The notes under the pieces are model-generated. The model had not been told where the DNA came from and did no database searches. It was given only the letters and a program-made list of their open reading frames with translations. Of a stretch of DNA of 64,000 nt, positions 26,803 through 34,293 are shown in pieces. The first letter of the stretch is position 1. The number at the start of each line of letters is the position of its first letter. The translations under genes were made by a program, and so were the position numbers. Source of the stretch: Arthrobacter sp. DWC3 (GTDB lineage: Bacteria; Actinomycetota; Actinomycetes; Actinomycetales; Micrococcaceae); assembly GCF_002929375.1 (NCBI RefSeq), contig NZ_PJIP01000006.1, forward strand, positions 62,001-126,000, written 5' to 3'.

Positions 26803-27590
26803 GCCCCACCTTCGCCGAGGCGCTGGCTGCCGCCGACCGGCCGCTCGCCGGCATGTGGGTCTGCTCGGGCAGCCCGCTCGTCGCCGAGATCTGCGCCGGC
26901 GCCGGGCTGGACTGGCTGCTGATCGACGCCGAGCACAGCCCCAACGGCCTCGAGTCGATCCTCGCCCAGCTCCAGGCCGTCCACGGCTACCCGGTGCACA
27001 CGCTCGTCCGGCCGCCGGTCAACGACGCCGTGCTCATCAAGCAGTACCTCGACCTCGGCGCGCAGAACCTCCTCATCCCGATGGTGCACTCGGTCGCGGA
27101 CGCCGAGGCCGCCGTCGCCGCCACCCGCTACCCTCCCGAGGGCATCCGCGGCGTAGGGTCGGCGCTGGCCCGGGCAGCCCGCTGGAACCGGGTGCCGGAC
27201 TACCTCGCCGCGGCGGCGTCCACGGTCAGCCTGACCGTGCAGATCGAATCCACGGCCGCGGTCGAGGCCGTGGCGGACATCCTCGCGGTCGACGGCGTGG
27301 ACGCGATCTTCGTGGGCCCCTCCGACCTCGCCGCCTCCATGGGGCTGCTCGGACAGCAGGAGCACCCCGACGTGCGCGCCGCCGTGGAGCAGTGCCTCGC
27401 GGCAGCCGCACGAGCCGGGAAGCCCGCGGGCGTCAATGCGTTCACGCCGTCGGTCGCGCGGCATTACCTGGACGGCGGCGCACGCTTCATCCTCGTCGGC
27501 GCCGACGTCGCCCTCCTCGCCCGCGGCTCCGAAGCCCTCGCGGCGACCTTCGTCCCGGCCGCCGACGGCGGAACGCCGCGGAGCTACTGA
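26787..27590 (+). CDS. hpaI: 4-hydroxy-2-oxoheptanedioate aldolase
   Basis: A 267-residue class II aldolase of the HpcH/HpaI family: GMWVCSGSPLVAEICAGAG, DWLLIDAEHSPN with the catalytic His region, MVHSVADAEAAVAATRYP, the metal Glu in VQIESTAAVEAV and the Asp in FVGPSDLAASMG. It splits the substrate to pyruvate and succinic semialdehyde, finishing the pathway. It overlaps hpaH and ends 7 bp inside the convergent lyase-like gene. Confidence 0.94.
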   Translation: MPLHLGPTFAEALAAADRPLAGMWVCSGSPLVAEICAGAGLDWLLIDAEHSPNGLESILAQLQAVHGYPVHTLVRPPVNDAVLIKQYLDLGAQNLLIPMVHSVADAEAAVAATRYPPEGIRGVGSALARAARWNRVPDYLAAAASTVSLTVQIESTAAVEAVADILAVDGVDAIFVGPSDLAASMGLLGQQEHPDVRAAVEQCLAAAARAGKPAGVNAFTPSVARHYLDGGARFILVGADVALLARGSEALAATFVPAADGGTPRSY

Positions 27591-29068
27591 CCCGGCGGGG
27601 CCGGGTACCGCTCGCGCAGTCCGCTGTGCACGTCCGCCGCCGAGGCGGCCCCGGCAGCCGCCGCCTCCACCAGCCCGGTCAGCCGGGTGGCCCCGCTGCC
27701 CACCCGGGGCGGGGACGACAGCGTGAGCAGGTCGGCCGCCAGCAGCACCTCGATCGCGAGGATGTCCGAGAGCAGGCCCAGGGCCTCCTCCGTCTTGCTG
27801 ACGCCGAGGACGGCGCCGGTGGCATGATCCTCGACGCCGAGATCCAGGACGGTGGAGTTCAGTGTCGCGGGCTCGGCCAGCAGACGCAGGGCCGTGAACG
27901 ACGCCGACGCCGCGTACCGGAGCTGGACCCCGGGCAGGGACGCCGGATTCATCGCCTGCGGTGGGGGCCCCTGCTCCAGGGCCGCGGTGAGGGCGTCCCA
28001 CAGGTGGCTCATGCGCCGCTCACTGAGCTGACCCACGTGGATGAGGGCCACGCGCAGGGCGTCGAAGGACACGGCCATCACCATCGGGTGGAAGTTGCCG
28101 TTGCTGATCACGGCGCCGGACCCCACGTCGGCGAGGGGGTTGTCGCTCGCGGAATTCAGCTCCACCTCCACCGCGCGGCGCGTGACGGTCAGGAACTCGC
28201 GGAGGGCCCCGTGGACCTGCGGGACCACTCTGAACGAGAGCGCGTCCTGGACGGACCGTGGTCCTGCGGCGTCGAGGAGCCAGCTCCCCTGCAGCAGGTC
28301 CAGGACGTGCGCCGCGGCGGCGATCTGTCCCGGATAGGGCTTGGCGCGGCCGACCGCGGGCAGGACGACGGACGGGTTGCTTCCCGTGGCCTCGAGGGAC
28401 AGCGCGGCGGCTTCGTCGGCGGCGTCGGCGACCCGGGCGGCGTGGGCGACGACGACGGCACCGTGTCCCACGGAGACCCCGTTGGAGGAGATCAGGGCGA
28501 GGCCGTCCTTGCCCTCGAGGCGGAGCGGCGGGATCCCGGCGCGGTGCAGTGCCTCCGCGCCCGGGAGGATCTCGCCGTCGTACTCTGCGGTGCCGGTCCC
28601 CACGGCCACCTGGGCGATGCCCGCCATGTGGCCGATGTCCGCGGCGCCGATGGAGCCGGTCGCGGGCAGGACCGGGTGGACCCCGGCGTTGAGCATGGAC
28701 ACCAGCGTGGTGGCCGCCGCGAGGCTCGCCCCGGAGCCCCCTTGCGCCATGCCGTTGATCCGCACCACCATCGCCGCCCGGACCACGTCCTCCGCGAGCG
28801 GCGGTCCGAACGCCCCGCCGTGGGTGGCCACGAGCATCTGCTGCTGCCGTTCGAGTTCCTCGCGGCGGACGCGCTGATCCCGGCCGTGCCCTACGTTCGT
28901 GGTGAGCCCGTAGATCGAGATCCCGGAGGCCAGCGCGTCGTCGATCAGTGCCCGGCCCGCGGCGATCCGCGCCCGTGCGGTGGCACCGAGCCTCAGTTCC
29001 GCGCCACCGACGGCGGCCAGGAGATCCTCGACGGTCAGGGGCTGGTCGTCGACGTCGACGTGGTCCAT
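27584..29068 (-). CDS. Histidine ammonia-lyase-like protein lacking the MIO tripeptide
   Basis: A 494-residue member of the HAL/PAL fold. Tyr53 in ISIYGLTTNVGHGRD matches the catalytic Tyr53 of HutH. The MIO loop reads ATGSIGAADIGHMA: where HutH has Ala142-Ser143-Gly144, this protein has Ala142-Ala143-Asp144, so the electrophilic MIO group cannot form in the known way. Tyr280 of HutH is also replaced (QDALSFR, Leu277), while Asn196 and the following Arg are kept. It may be a non-ammonia-lyase enzyme or a binding protein. GGAGG precedes two ATGs (29071, 29068). It converges on hpaI, and an intact hpa operon beside it suggests a role with aromatic compounds, but this is not shown. Confidence 0.85.
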   Translation of the reverse strand: MDHVDVDDQPLTVEDLLAAVGGAELRLGATARARIAAGRALIDDALASGISIYGLTTNVGHGRDQRVRREELERQQQMLVATHGGAFGPPLAEDVVRAAMVVRINGMAQGGSGASLAAATTLVSMLNAGVHPVLPATGSIGAADIGHMAGIAQVAVGTGTAEYDGEILPGAEALHRAGIPPLRLEGKDGLALISSNGVSVGHGAVVVAHAARVADAADEAAALSLEATGSNPSVVLPAVGRAKPYPGQIAAAAHVLDLLQGSWLLDAAGPRSVQDALSFRVVPQVHGALREFLTVTRRAVEVELNSASDNPLADVGSGAVISNGNFHPMVMAVSFDALRVALIHVGQLSERRMSHLWDALTAALEQGPPPQAMNPASLPGVQLRYAASASFTALRLLAEPATLNSTVLDLGVEDHATGAVLGVSKTEEALGLLSDILAIEVLLAADLLTLSSPPRVGSGATRLTGLVEAAAAGAASAADVHSGLRERYPAPPGQ

Positions 29069-29148
29069 CATCGCCTCCAAGGGAATCGCCTCTGCGGACG
29101 TGGCGACACTGTACTCCTGCCCGGCCGCCTGGCGCAGCGGACAGCAGA

Positions 29149-29163
29149 TCTGCCTCCGGCAGC
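29149..29163. promoter_or_regulatory. PopR-box-like inverted repeat before the clpP pair
   Basis: TCTGCC-TCC-GGCAGC matches the Streptomyces PopR box TCTGCC-3N-GGCAGA (recalled) at 11 of 12 positions and lies 41 bp before the first clpP start. Confidence 0.65.
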
Positions 29164-29204
29164 ACGCCCTTGTCCGGCCACGGTGCCAGGACGAGGGTGG
29201 AGTC

Positions 29205-29819
29205 ATGACCGACGACCGCAGACCCACATCCCTCGACGACACCCTGACGCAGCAGCTCATGAGCCACCGGATCCTGCTGCTCGGCACCGAACTGGACCAG
29301 GAGGGCGGCAACCGGCTGTGCACGCAACTGATGCTGCTCTCCGCCGAGGACCCGCAGCGCGACATCAGCCTGTGGATCAACTCCCCCGGCGGGTCCGTGC
29401 CCGCGATGCTCGCCATCCGCGACGTCATGCGCCTCATCCCCAACGACGTCTCGACCGTCGTCCTGGGCCTCGCGCTCAGCGCCGGGCAGTTCCTGCTGAG
29501 CGCCGGCACGCACGGCAAACGGTTCGCCCTGCCCCACGCCCGCGTCCTGCTGCACCAGGGCTCCGGCGGGATCGGCGGCACGGCGATGGACATCGCCATC
29601 CAGGCGGAGGACCTCCGGCACACGCGGGACACCGTACTGGGGCTCATCGCCGCGGACACCGGGCAGCCGCTCGAGCGCGTCACCGCCGACTCGCTGCGCG
29701 ACCGCTGGTTCACGGCGGCCGAGGCCCGGGAGTACGGGTTCGTGGACCGGATCATCGAGCACCTCGACGACATCCGGCCGGGCCGGCGCCCCGCCGTCAG
29801 CCTGGGAGGCGTGCGATGA
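29205..29819 (+). CDS. clpP: ClpP-type protease subunit (accessory, catalytically intact)
   Basis: A 204-residue ClpP homologue forming one ring of an ATP-dependent protease. The triad is complete: Ser92 (GLALSAGQFLL), His117 (RVLLHQGS) and Asp166 (LRDRWF), and the handle region is present (EDLRHTRDTVLGLIA). It diverges from core ClpP in the nucleophile box (LALSAG instead of QAASMG). Overlaps the next clpP by ATGA. There is no tig or clpX beside it, so it is not the housekeeping locus; it resembles the clpP3-clpP4 operon of Streptomyces. Confidence 0.92.
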   Translation: MTDDRRPTSLDDTLTQQLMSHRILLLGTELDQEGGNRLCTQLMLLSAEDPQRDISLWINSPGGSVPAMLAIRDVMRLIPNDVSTVVLGLALSAGQFLLSAGTHGKRFALPHARVLLHQGSGGIGGTAMDIAIQAEDLRHTRDTVLGLIAADTGQPLERVTADSLRDRWFTAAEAREYGFVDRIIEHLDDIRPGRRPAVSLGGVR

Positions 29820-30427
29820 GCAGCTACACCATCCCCTACGTCACCGTGCGGCACGGCAACGGCTCGCAGCAGACCCTCGACATCTACAGCAGCCTGCTCA
29901 CCGAGCGCATCATCTACCTCGGCACTCCCCTGGACGACGGCGTCGCCAACGCCCTGATCGCACAGCTGCTGCACCTGGAGTCCGCGAGCGCGTCGCTGCC
30001 GATCGACCTGTACATCAACTCACCGGGGGGATCGATCAGCGCGATGCTCGCCGTGTACGACGCGATGCAGTACGTCACTCCCCCGGTCCGCACCACGTGC
30101 ATCGGCCAGGCGACCTTCACCGCGGCGGTACTGCTCGCCGGGGGCGAGCGCGGGGCGCGCTCCATCCTGCCGCGGGGACGCGTGGTACTGCACCAGCCGA
30201 CGATCGACACGGGCAGGGGGACCATCCCCGACCTCATCCTCGAGGCCGACGAGGTGGAGCGGATCAAGGCGCTCCTCGACGAGCTCCTCGCCCGGCACAC
30301 GGGCAAGACGGTGGAGGACATCCGGCGCGACACCGACCGGAACCTCGTCCTCGACGCCCGACAGGCGGTGGACTACGGAGTGGTCGACATGGTGGTGGAG
30401 TACCGGAAGACCGACCTGCCCGGGTAG
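29816..30427 (+). CDS. ClpP-like subunit lacking the catalytic serine (pseudoprotease)
   Basis: A 203-residue ClpP homologue. The box CIGQAASMGAFLL of active enzymes reads CIGQATFTAAVLL here, so the nucleophile is Phe101. His126 (RVVLHQPT) and Asp174 (DTDRN) are kept, with the same 25-residue Ser/Phe to His offset as in the upstream subunit. Translationally coupled to the active clpP, it is probably the partner ring of a hetero-tetradecamer, comparable to plastid ClpR. The reading frame is intact, so this is not a decayed gene. Confidence 0.9.
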   Translation: MSSYTIPYVTVRHGNGSQQTLDIYSSLLTERIIYLGTPLDDGVANALIAQLLHLESASASLPIDLYINSPGGSISAMLAVYDAMQYVTPPVRTTCIGQATFTAAVLLAGGERGARSILPRGRVVLHQPTIDTGRGTIPDLILEADEVERIKALLDELLARHTGKTVEDIRRDTDRNLVLDARQAVDYGVVDMVVEYRKTDLPG

Positions 30428-30435
30428 AGGCCCAG

Positions 30436-30459
30436 GCCGGCTCGCCGGCTCGCCGGCTC
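30436..30459. repeat. Short tandem repeat, three copies of GCCGGCTC
   Basis: Three perfect 8-bp units fill the gap between the convergent clpP pair and the XRE regulator, running into the latter's stop codon. Such slippage-prone repeats can vary between strains. Confidence 0.6.
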
Positions 30460-30841
30460 AGGCTGCGAGCTGGAACTGCGACGAACCGCCCTGCGCCATA
30501 CGGGTGGTGGCGTGGGAACTCAGGGTCCGCACCGTCACGCCGAGGGAGCGGGCGATGGCCGCGAGGATCTCGGAGGAGGCGTCCTTGCGACCGCGTTCGA
30601 TCTCGGAGAGGTACTGCGGGGAGATGGCCGCACGGCCCGCGACGTCCGTGAGCCGCTCGCCGCGCTCCAGGCGGAGGTCGCGCAGCACGTCGCCGTAGGC
30701 CTCACGCAGGAGCGGCTCGCGTCCACGGCCGGCGTCCTCCGGCGTCGGCGGGGAGGCAGCGGGTCGGCGCTGCTCCCGCGGCGGGGCCTCCCGCCGTCGT
30801 GCTGTGGTCGGCTGGACCGGGAAGTACAGAATCTCACCCAT
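30458..30841 (-). CDS. ClgR/PopR-like XRE regulator with C-terminal LAA
   Basis: A 127-residue protein. After a basic/proline-rich N-terminal region (1-45) comes an XRE helix-turn-helix (50-105) with ISPQYLSEIERGRKDASSEI, the hallmark of ClgR/PopR, activators of clp genes in actinobacteria. It ends in SSQFQLAA; terminal Ala-Ala on ClgR and PopR makes them substrates of ClpP1P2 in Streptomyces (recalled). It converges on the clpP pair. A -10-like TACAGT (minus strand, 30850-30855) lies eight bases before the ATG, so the leader is very short. Confidence 0.88.
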   Translation of the reverse strand: MGEILYFPVQPTTARRREAPPREQRRPAASPPTPEDAGRGREPLLREAYGDVLRDLRLERGERLTDVAGRAAISPQYLSEIERGRKDASSEILAAIARSLGVTVRTLSSHATTRMAQGGSSQFQLAA

Positions 30842-30876
30842 GCAGTCGAACTGTAGCCCCGCCGGGGCCCGGATGG

Positions 30877-30905
30877 GGGCCGCTCTGCTCTGAGCAGAGC
30901 GGCCC
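30877..30905 (-). terminator. Terminator of the PadR/ABC operon
   Basis: Fourteen-base perfect arms GGGCCGCTCTGCTC / GAGCAGAGCGGCCC around a single central base, 21 bp after the permease stop. The hairpin also contains the PopR-box-like sequence at 30884-30898. Confidence 0.75.
30884..30898. promoter_or_regulatory. PopR-box-like inverted repeat before the XRE regulator
   Basis: TCTGCT-CTG-AGCAGA has the same 6-3-6 layout and TCTGC core as the site at 29149-29163 and lies 42 bp before the regulator's ATG. Its centre would be near -48, a usual activator position. Confidence 0.5.
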
Positions 30906-30926
30906 GCTGGCCTTGCGCGTCCGGTA

Positions 30927-31688
30927 CTAGCGGGTCCTGCGCCGGTAGGTCGCGATCGCGATGGCGTAGGCGGCGGCGAGGAGCACGGCGCACCACGCGA
31001 GCGCCGTCCAGATGTCACCGCCGACGGGCCGGCCCGCGAACAGGTCCCTGATCGAGTTCACGATCGACGTGACCGGCTGGTTCTCGGCGAACCATCGCAC
31101 CGGGCCGGGCATGGTCTCCGTCGGGGCGAAGGCCGAGCTGATGAACGGGAGGAAGATCAGCGGGTAGGAGAACGCGCTCGCGCCGTCCACGGTCTTCGCG
31201 GACAGGCCCGCGATCACCGCCATCCAGGTCAGGGCGAGGGTGAAGAGCACCAGCATGCCGGCGACCCCCAGCCAGGCACCGACGCCCGCCGTCGTCCGGA
31301 AGCCCATGAGGAGGGCGACGCCGACCACGATCACGAGCGAGACGAGGTTCGCGACGAGCGAGGTCAGCACGTGCGCCCACAGCATGCTGGACCGGTCGAC
31401 GGGCATGGACTGGAAGCGCTCGAAGATGCCGCTCTGCAGGTCCAGGAACAGCCGGTACGCGGTGTAGGCCACGCCGGAGGCGATCGTGATGAGGAGGATG
31501 CCGGGCAGCATGTAGTCGACGTAGGAGGACGTGCCGGTGTCGATCGCCCCGCCGAACACGAAGACGAAGAGGACCATGATGGCGACGGGCATGACCGCCG
31601 TGGTGACGATGGTGTCGAAGCTGCGGGTGATGTGGCGCAGTGAGCGGCCAGTGAGCGCGGCCGTATCGCCGACGAAGTGGGTGCTCAT
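30927..31688 (-). CDS. ABC transporter permease (ABC-2, DrrB-like)
   Basis: A 253-residue ABC-2 type permease with about six hydrophobic segments and the conserved stretch LQSGIFERFQSMPVDRSSML of daunorubicin-resistance permeases. With the ATPase at 31685 it would export hydrophobic compounds. Its start overlaps the ATPase stop (ATGA). Last gene of a four-gene minus-strand operon under PadR. Confidence 0.9.
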   Translation of the reverse strand: MSTHFVGDTAALTGRSLRHITRSFDTIVTTAVMPVAIMVLFVFVFGGAIDTGTSSYVDYMLPGILLITIASGVAYTAYRLFLDLQSGIFERFQSMPVDRSSMLWAHVLTSLVANLVSLVIVVGVALLMGFRTTAGVGAWLGVAGMLVLFTLALTWMAVIAGLSAKTVDGASAFSYPLIFLPFISSAFAPTETMPGPVRWFAENQPVTSIVNSIRDLFAGRPVGGDIWTALAWCAVLLAAAYAIAIATYRRRTR

Positions 31689-32485
31689 CGGGATTCCTTC
31701 CGGGTCTGCTGGTCCGTGCCCGTCGGGGCGGCGCCGCCGATGATCGCCAGGAACACGTCCTCGAGGGTGGGTTGCTTCTCCACGTATTCCACGCGGGCGG
31801 CCGGGAGGAGCTGCTTGAGGTCCGCGAGCGTCCCGTTCGCGATGATCCGGCCCTCGTGGAGGATGGCGATGTGGTCGGCGAGCTGCTCGGCCTCGTCCAG
31901 GTACTGCGTGGTCAGCAGCACGGTGGTGCCCTGTCCTGCCAGTTCCCGGACGGCGCGCCACACCTCGAGCCTCGCTTCGGGGTCGAGGCCGGTGGTCGGT
32001 TCGTCGAGGAAGACGATGGGCGGCCTGCCGATGAGGCTCATGGCGATGTCCAGGCGACGGCGCATGCCGCCCGAGTAGGTGGCCGCCCTGCGGTCCCCCG
32101 CGTCGGTGAGGGCGAAGCGCCGCAGCAGGTCGTCGGCGATCCCGCCCGGATCCTTCAGGTGCCGCAGCCTCGCGACGAGCACGAGGTTCTCGCGTCCGCT
32201 GAGCACCTCGTCCACGGCGGCGAACTGCCCCGTGAGGCTGATGGACTCGCGGACGTCCGGCGCCCGGGTGGCGACGTCGAACCCGTTGACGGCGGCCGTC
32301 CCGGTGTCCGGGGCGAGCAGCGTGGACAGGATCTTCACCACGGTCGTCTTGCCGGCGCCGTTCGAGCCGAGCAGGGCGAAGATGCTGCCGCGGGCCACGT
32401 CGAAGTCGACGCCGCGGAGGACCTGCAGGTCCTTGTAGGACTTCCCGAGTGCCGTCACCCGGATGGCGGGGGCCTGGGCGGTCAT
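31685..32485 (-). CDS. ABC transporter ATP-binding protein (DrrA-like)
   Basis: A 266-residue ATPase: Walker A GSNGAGKTT, Q-loop SLTGQFAAVDEVLSGRENL (typical of drug-exporter DrrA), signature YSGGMRRRLDIA, Walker B IVFLDEPTTGLD, and H-loop LLTTQYLDEAEQL where Gln replaces the usual His, as in DrrA. It drives the adjacent ABC-2 permease. It overlaps the DUF1048 gene and the permease by 4 bp each. Confidence 0.93.
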   Translation of the reverse strand: MTAQAPAIRVTALGKSYKDLQVLRGVDFDVARGSIFALLGSNGAGKTTVVKILSTLLAPDTGTAAVNGFDVATRAPDVRESISLTGQFAAVDEVLSGRENLVLVARLRHLKDPGGIADDLLRRFALTDAGDRRAATYSGGMRRRLDIAMSLIGRPPIVFLDEPTTGLDPEARLEVWRAVRELAGQGTTVLLTTQYLDEAEQLADHIAILHEGRIIANGTLADLKQLLPAARVEYVEKQPTLEDVFLAIIGGAAPTGTDQQTRKESR

Positions 32486-32847
32486 CGCCGTTCCTCCGAC
32501 TCGGCGCGGTCGATGGCCTTCGCGAGCCGGTCCCGTTCGGTCCGGATCCAGCTCCCGCCGCCGTAGTTCTGCATGAACTCCTCGGCGAACTCCACGGGGT
32601 CTGCCCCGACGACGTCGCGCAGCGGGGTGCCCGCGGCGACGCTCTGCTCGAAGAGGTCCGCGAGGTCGGTGACCATCGCGATGAGGCTGTTGCCGTCGTT
32701 GCTCGGTCCGAGGTGGAGGAGGTAGCGCTCCAGCGCGAGGGCCGCCTCCCGGTAGCCGTCGGGCAGCTGCCGCACGCGCTCCCTGTACTCCTTGTACCGC
32801 TTCTTGTCGCCGAGATCGCCGACGATCTTCTCGATCCACATGGTCAT
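32482..32847 (-). CDS. DUF1048 protein
   Basis: A 121-residue mostly helical protein with KKRYKEYRERVRQLPDGYRE and a C-terminal EEFMQNYGGGSWIRTERDRL. DUF1048 proteins are regularly encoded next to PadR regulators and ABC exporters; their role is unknown. It is coupled to the PadR gene (ATGA) and to the ATPase (ATGA). Confidence 0.85.
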   Translation of the reverse strand: MTMWIEKIVGDLGDKKRYKEYRERVRQLPDGYREAALALERYLLHLGPSNDGNSLIAMVTDLADLFEQSVAAGTPLRDVVGADPVEFAEEFMQNYGGGSWIRTERDRLAKAIDRAESEERR

Positions 32848-33173
32848 CGTCCTCCTTCGCGGAGCTGTTCGAGCCGTTCAGAGAGGAAGCTCCATGTCCT
32901 CCAGAACTCATTGAGGTATTCCTGCCCCCGCGCATTGAGGGTGTAGACCTTGCGCGGTGGCCCCTTCTCGGACGGGACCTTCTCGACATCGACGAGACCG
33001 CGCTGTTCCGCGCGGATCAGGAGTGCGTAGATTGTGCCCTCCGCGATGTCCGTGAAGCCCTGGTCCCTCAGCCACGCCGTGATCTCGTAGCCGTATGCCG
33101 CCCTGCCGGACAGGAGGGCGAGGACGATCCCTTCGAGGGTGCCCTTCAACATCTCTGTCGCTTGCTTTCCCAT
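32844..33173 (-). CDS. PadR family regulator
   Basis: A 109-residue PadR-like winged-helix protein: MLKGTLEGIVLALLSGRAAY, GYEITAWLRDQGF, EGTIYALLIRAEQRGLV and the basic wing with PRKVYTLNARGQEYL. First gene of the exporter operon; it probably represses the operon and is released by a transported compound. The long inverted repeat at 33203-33237 upstream is the likely operator. Confidence 0.92.
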   Translation of the reverse strand: MGKQATEMLKGTLEGIVLALLSGRAAYGYEITAWLRDQGFTDIAEGTIYALLIRAEQRGLVDVEKVPSEKGPPRKVYTLNARGQEYLNEFWRTWSFLSERLEQLREGGR

Positions 33174-33202
33174 GGACCCTCTCCAACTACTCAGTGTTGC
33201 TT

Positions 33203-33237
33203 GCTACCGGTACAAAGTAACACTGGGTACCGGTAGC
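33203..33237. promoter_or_regulatory. PadR-type operator
   Basis: Perfect 11-base arms GCTACCGGTAC (33203-33213) and GTACCGGTAGC (33227-33237) with a 13-bp centre, 29 bp before the padR start. An AGTGTT (33193-33198) / AACACT (33219-33224) pair is interleaved. Long inverted repeats overlapping the promoter are usual for PadR autoregulation. Confidence 0.7.
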
Positions 33238-33305
33238 TAGCAAGAGGGAGTACCAGGCCGCATAAAGGTTCCGTCAGGAACATTCCCGGCGCCGCGAGGA
33301 CTTCC

Positions 33306-33318
33306 TAGAATTACCGGC
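33306..33318 (+). promoter_or_regulatory. -10 element of a leaderless ABC operon
   Basis: TAGAAT (33306-33311) lies seven bases before the ATG at 33319; no ribosome site is present. A weak -35, TTCCCG, is 17 bp upstream. Confidence 0.45.
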
Positions 33319-34293
33319 ATGGACACCCCGATCCGCACCGGTGGTCTCGTCAAGACGTTCGGCCGTACCGTCGCACTCGACGGCCTCGATCTCGAGGTCG
33401 CATCCGGCGAGGTGCATGGCTTCCTCGGCCCCAACGGGGCCGGGAAATCCACGACCATCCGTATCCTCCTGGGGCTCGCGCGCGCCACGTCCGGTGAGGC
33501 CACCGTGTTCGGGCTGGACCCGTGGCGGGAGGCACCGGCCGTGCATCGGCGGGTCGCCTACGTGCCCGGGGACGTCAGCATCTGGCCGAACCTCTCGGGC
33601 GGGGAGGCGATCGACCTGCTGAGCAACCTCCGGGAGGGCACGGCCGACAGGGCCCTCTACCGGAGACGCCGCGATCGCCTGCTCGACGCGTTCCAGTTCG
33701 ACCCGCGCAAGAAGGGGCGCGCGTATTCGAAGGGCAACCGGCAGAAGGTGGCGCTGATCGCGGCGTTCGCCACCCCGGCCGACCTCTACGTCATGGACGA
33801 ACCCACGAGCGGCCTCGACCCGCTCATGGAGGTGGTCTTCAACCGCGAGGTGGCCCGCGTCGCCGCCGAGGGCGCCACGGTGCTGCTGTCGAGCCACATC
33901 CTCTCGGAGGTCGAGGAACTCTGTGACAGGGTGAGCATCATCCGCGCCGGCCGCACCGTCGAATCCGGCACCCTCACGGAGCTCCGGCACCTCACGCGCA
34001 CCCAGATCACCTTCTCCGCCGAGGGGCAGGCGGACATCGTGGCGGACGCAGCCGCCGCACCGGGCGCACTCGCCGGCATCCCCGACGCCCATGACGCCGT
34101 CATCGATCACGGGCGGGTGACCTTCACGATCGACAGCGACCGCGTGGCCGCTGCCCTCCCCGAGCTCGCCCGCCGGAACGTGCAGGGGCTCACCATGGCG
34201 CCTCCGTCGCTCGAGGAGCTGTTCCTTCGCCACTACGGCGACGAGATCGGCACCGACGGGAGGCCGCAGGCCGCCGCGGCGGGGAGACGATGA
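33319..34293 (+). CDS. ABC transporter ATP-binding protein
   Basis: A 324-residue ATPase: Walker A GPNGAGKST (37-45), a degenerate signature in RAYSKGNRQKVALIAAF where SKGNRQ replaces LSGGQ, Walker B YVMDEPTSGLD and H-loop LLSSHILSEVEELC. The C-terminal ~90 residues are an accessory domain. It pairs with the large permease at 34290 (ATGA overlap), as in actinobacterial multidrug exporters. It appears to be leaderless. Confidence 0.92.
   Translation: MDTPIRTGGLVKTFGRTVALDGLDLEVASGEVHGFLGPNGAGKSTTIRILLGLARATSGEATVFGLDPWREAPAVHRRVAYVPGDVSIWPNLSGGEAIDLLSNLREGTADRALYRRRRDRLLDAFQFDPRKKGRAYSKGNRQKVALIAAFATPADLYVMDEPTSGLDPLMEVVFNREVARVAAEGATVLLSSHILSEVEELCDRVSIIRAGRTVESGTLTELRHLTRTQITFSAEGQADIVADAAAAPGALAGIPDAHDAVIDHGRVTFTIDSDRVAAALPELARRNVQGLTMAPPSLEELFLRHYGDEIGTDGRPQAAAAGRR

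Noticed and set aside
29816-30427. Second clpP as a decayed pseudogene
   Set aside because: The frame is complete, coupled to its neighbour, and His, Asp and structural residues are kept; only the serine is replaced.
30436-30459. Three GCCGGCTC units as a possible CRISPR or attachment site
   Set aside because: Only 8-bp units with no spacers; a simple tandem repeat.
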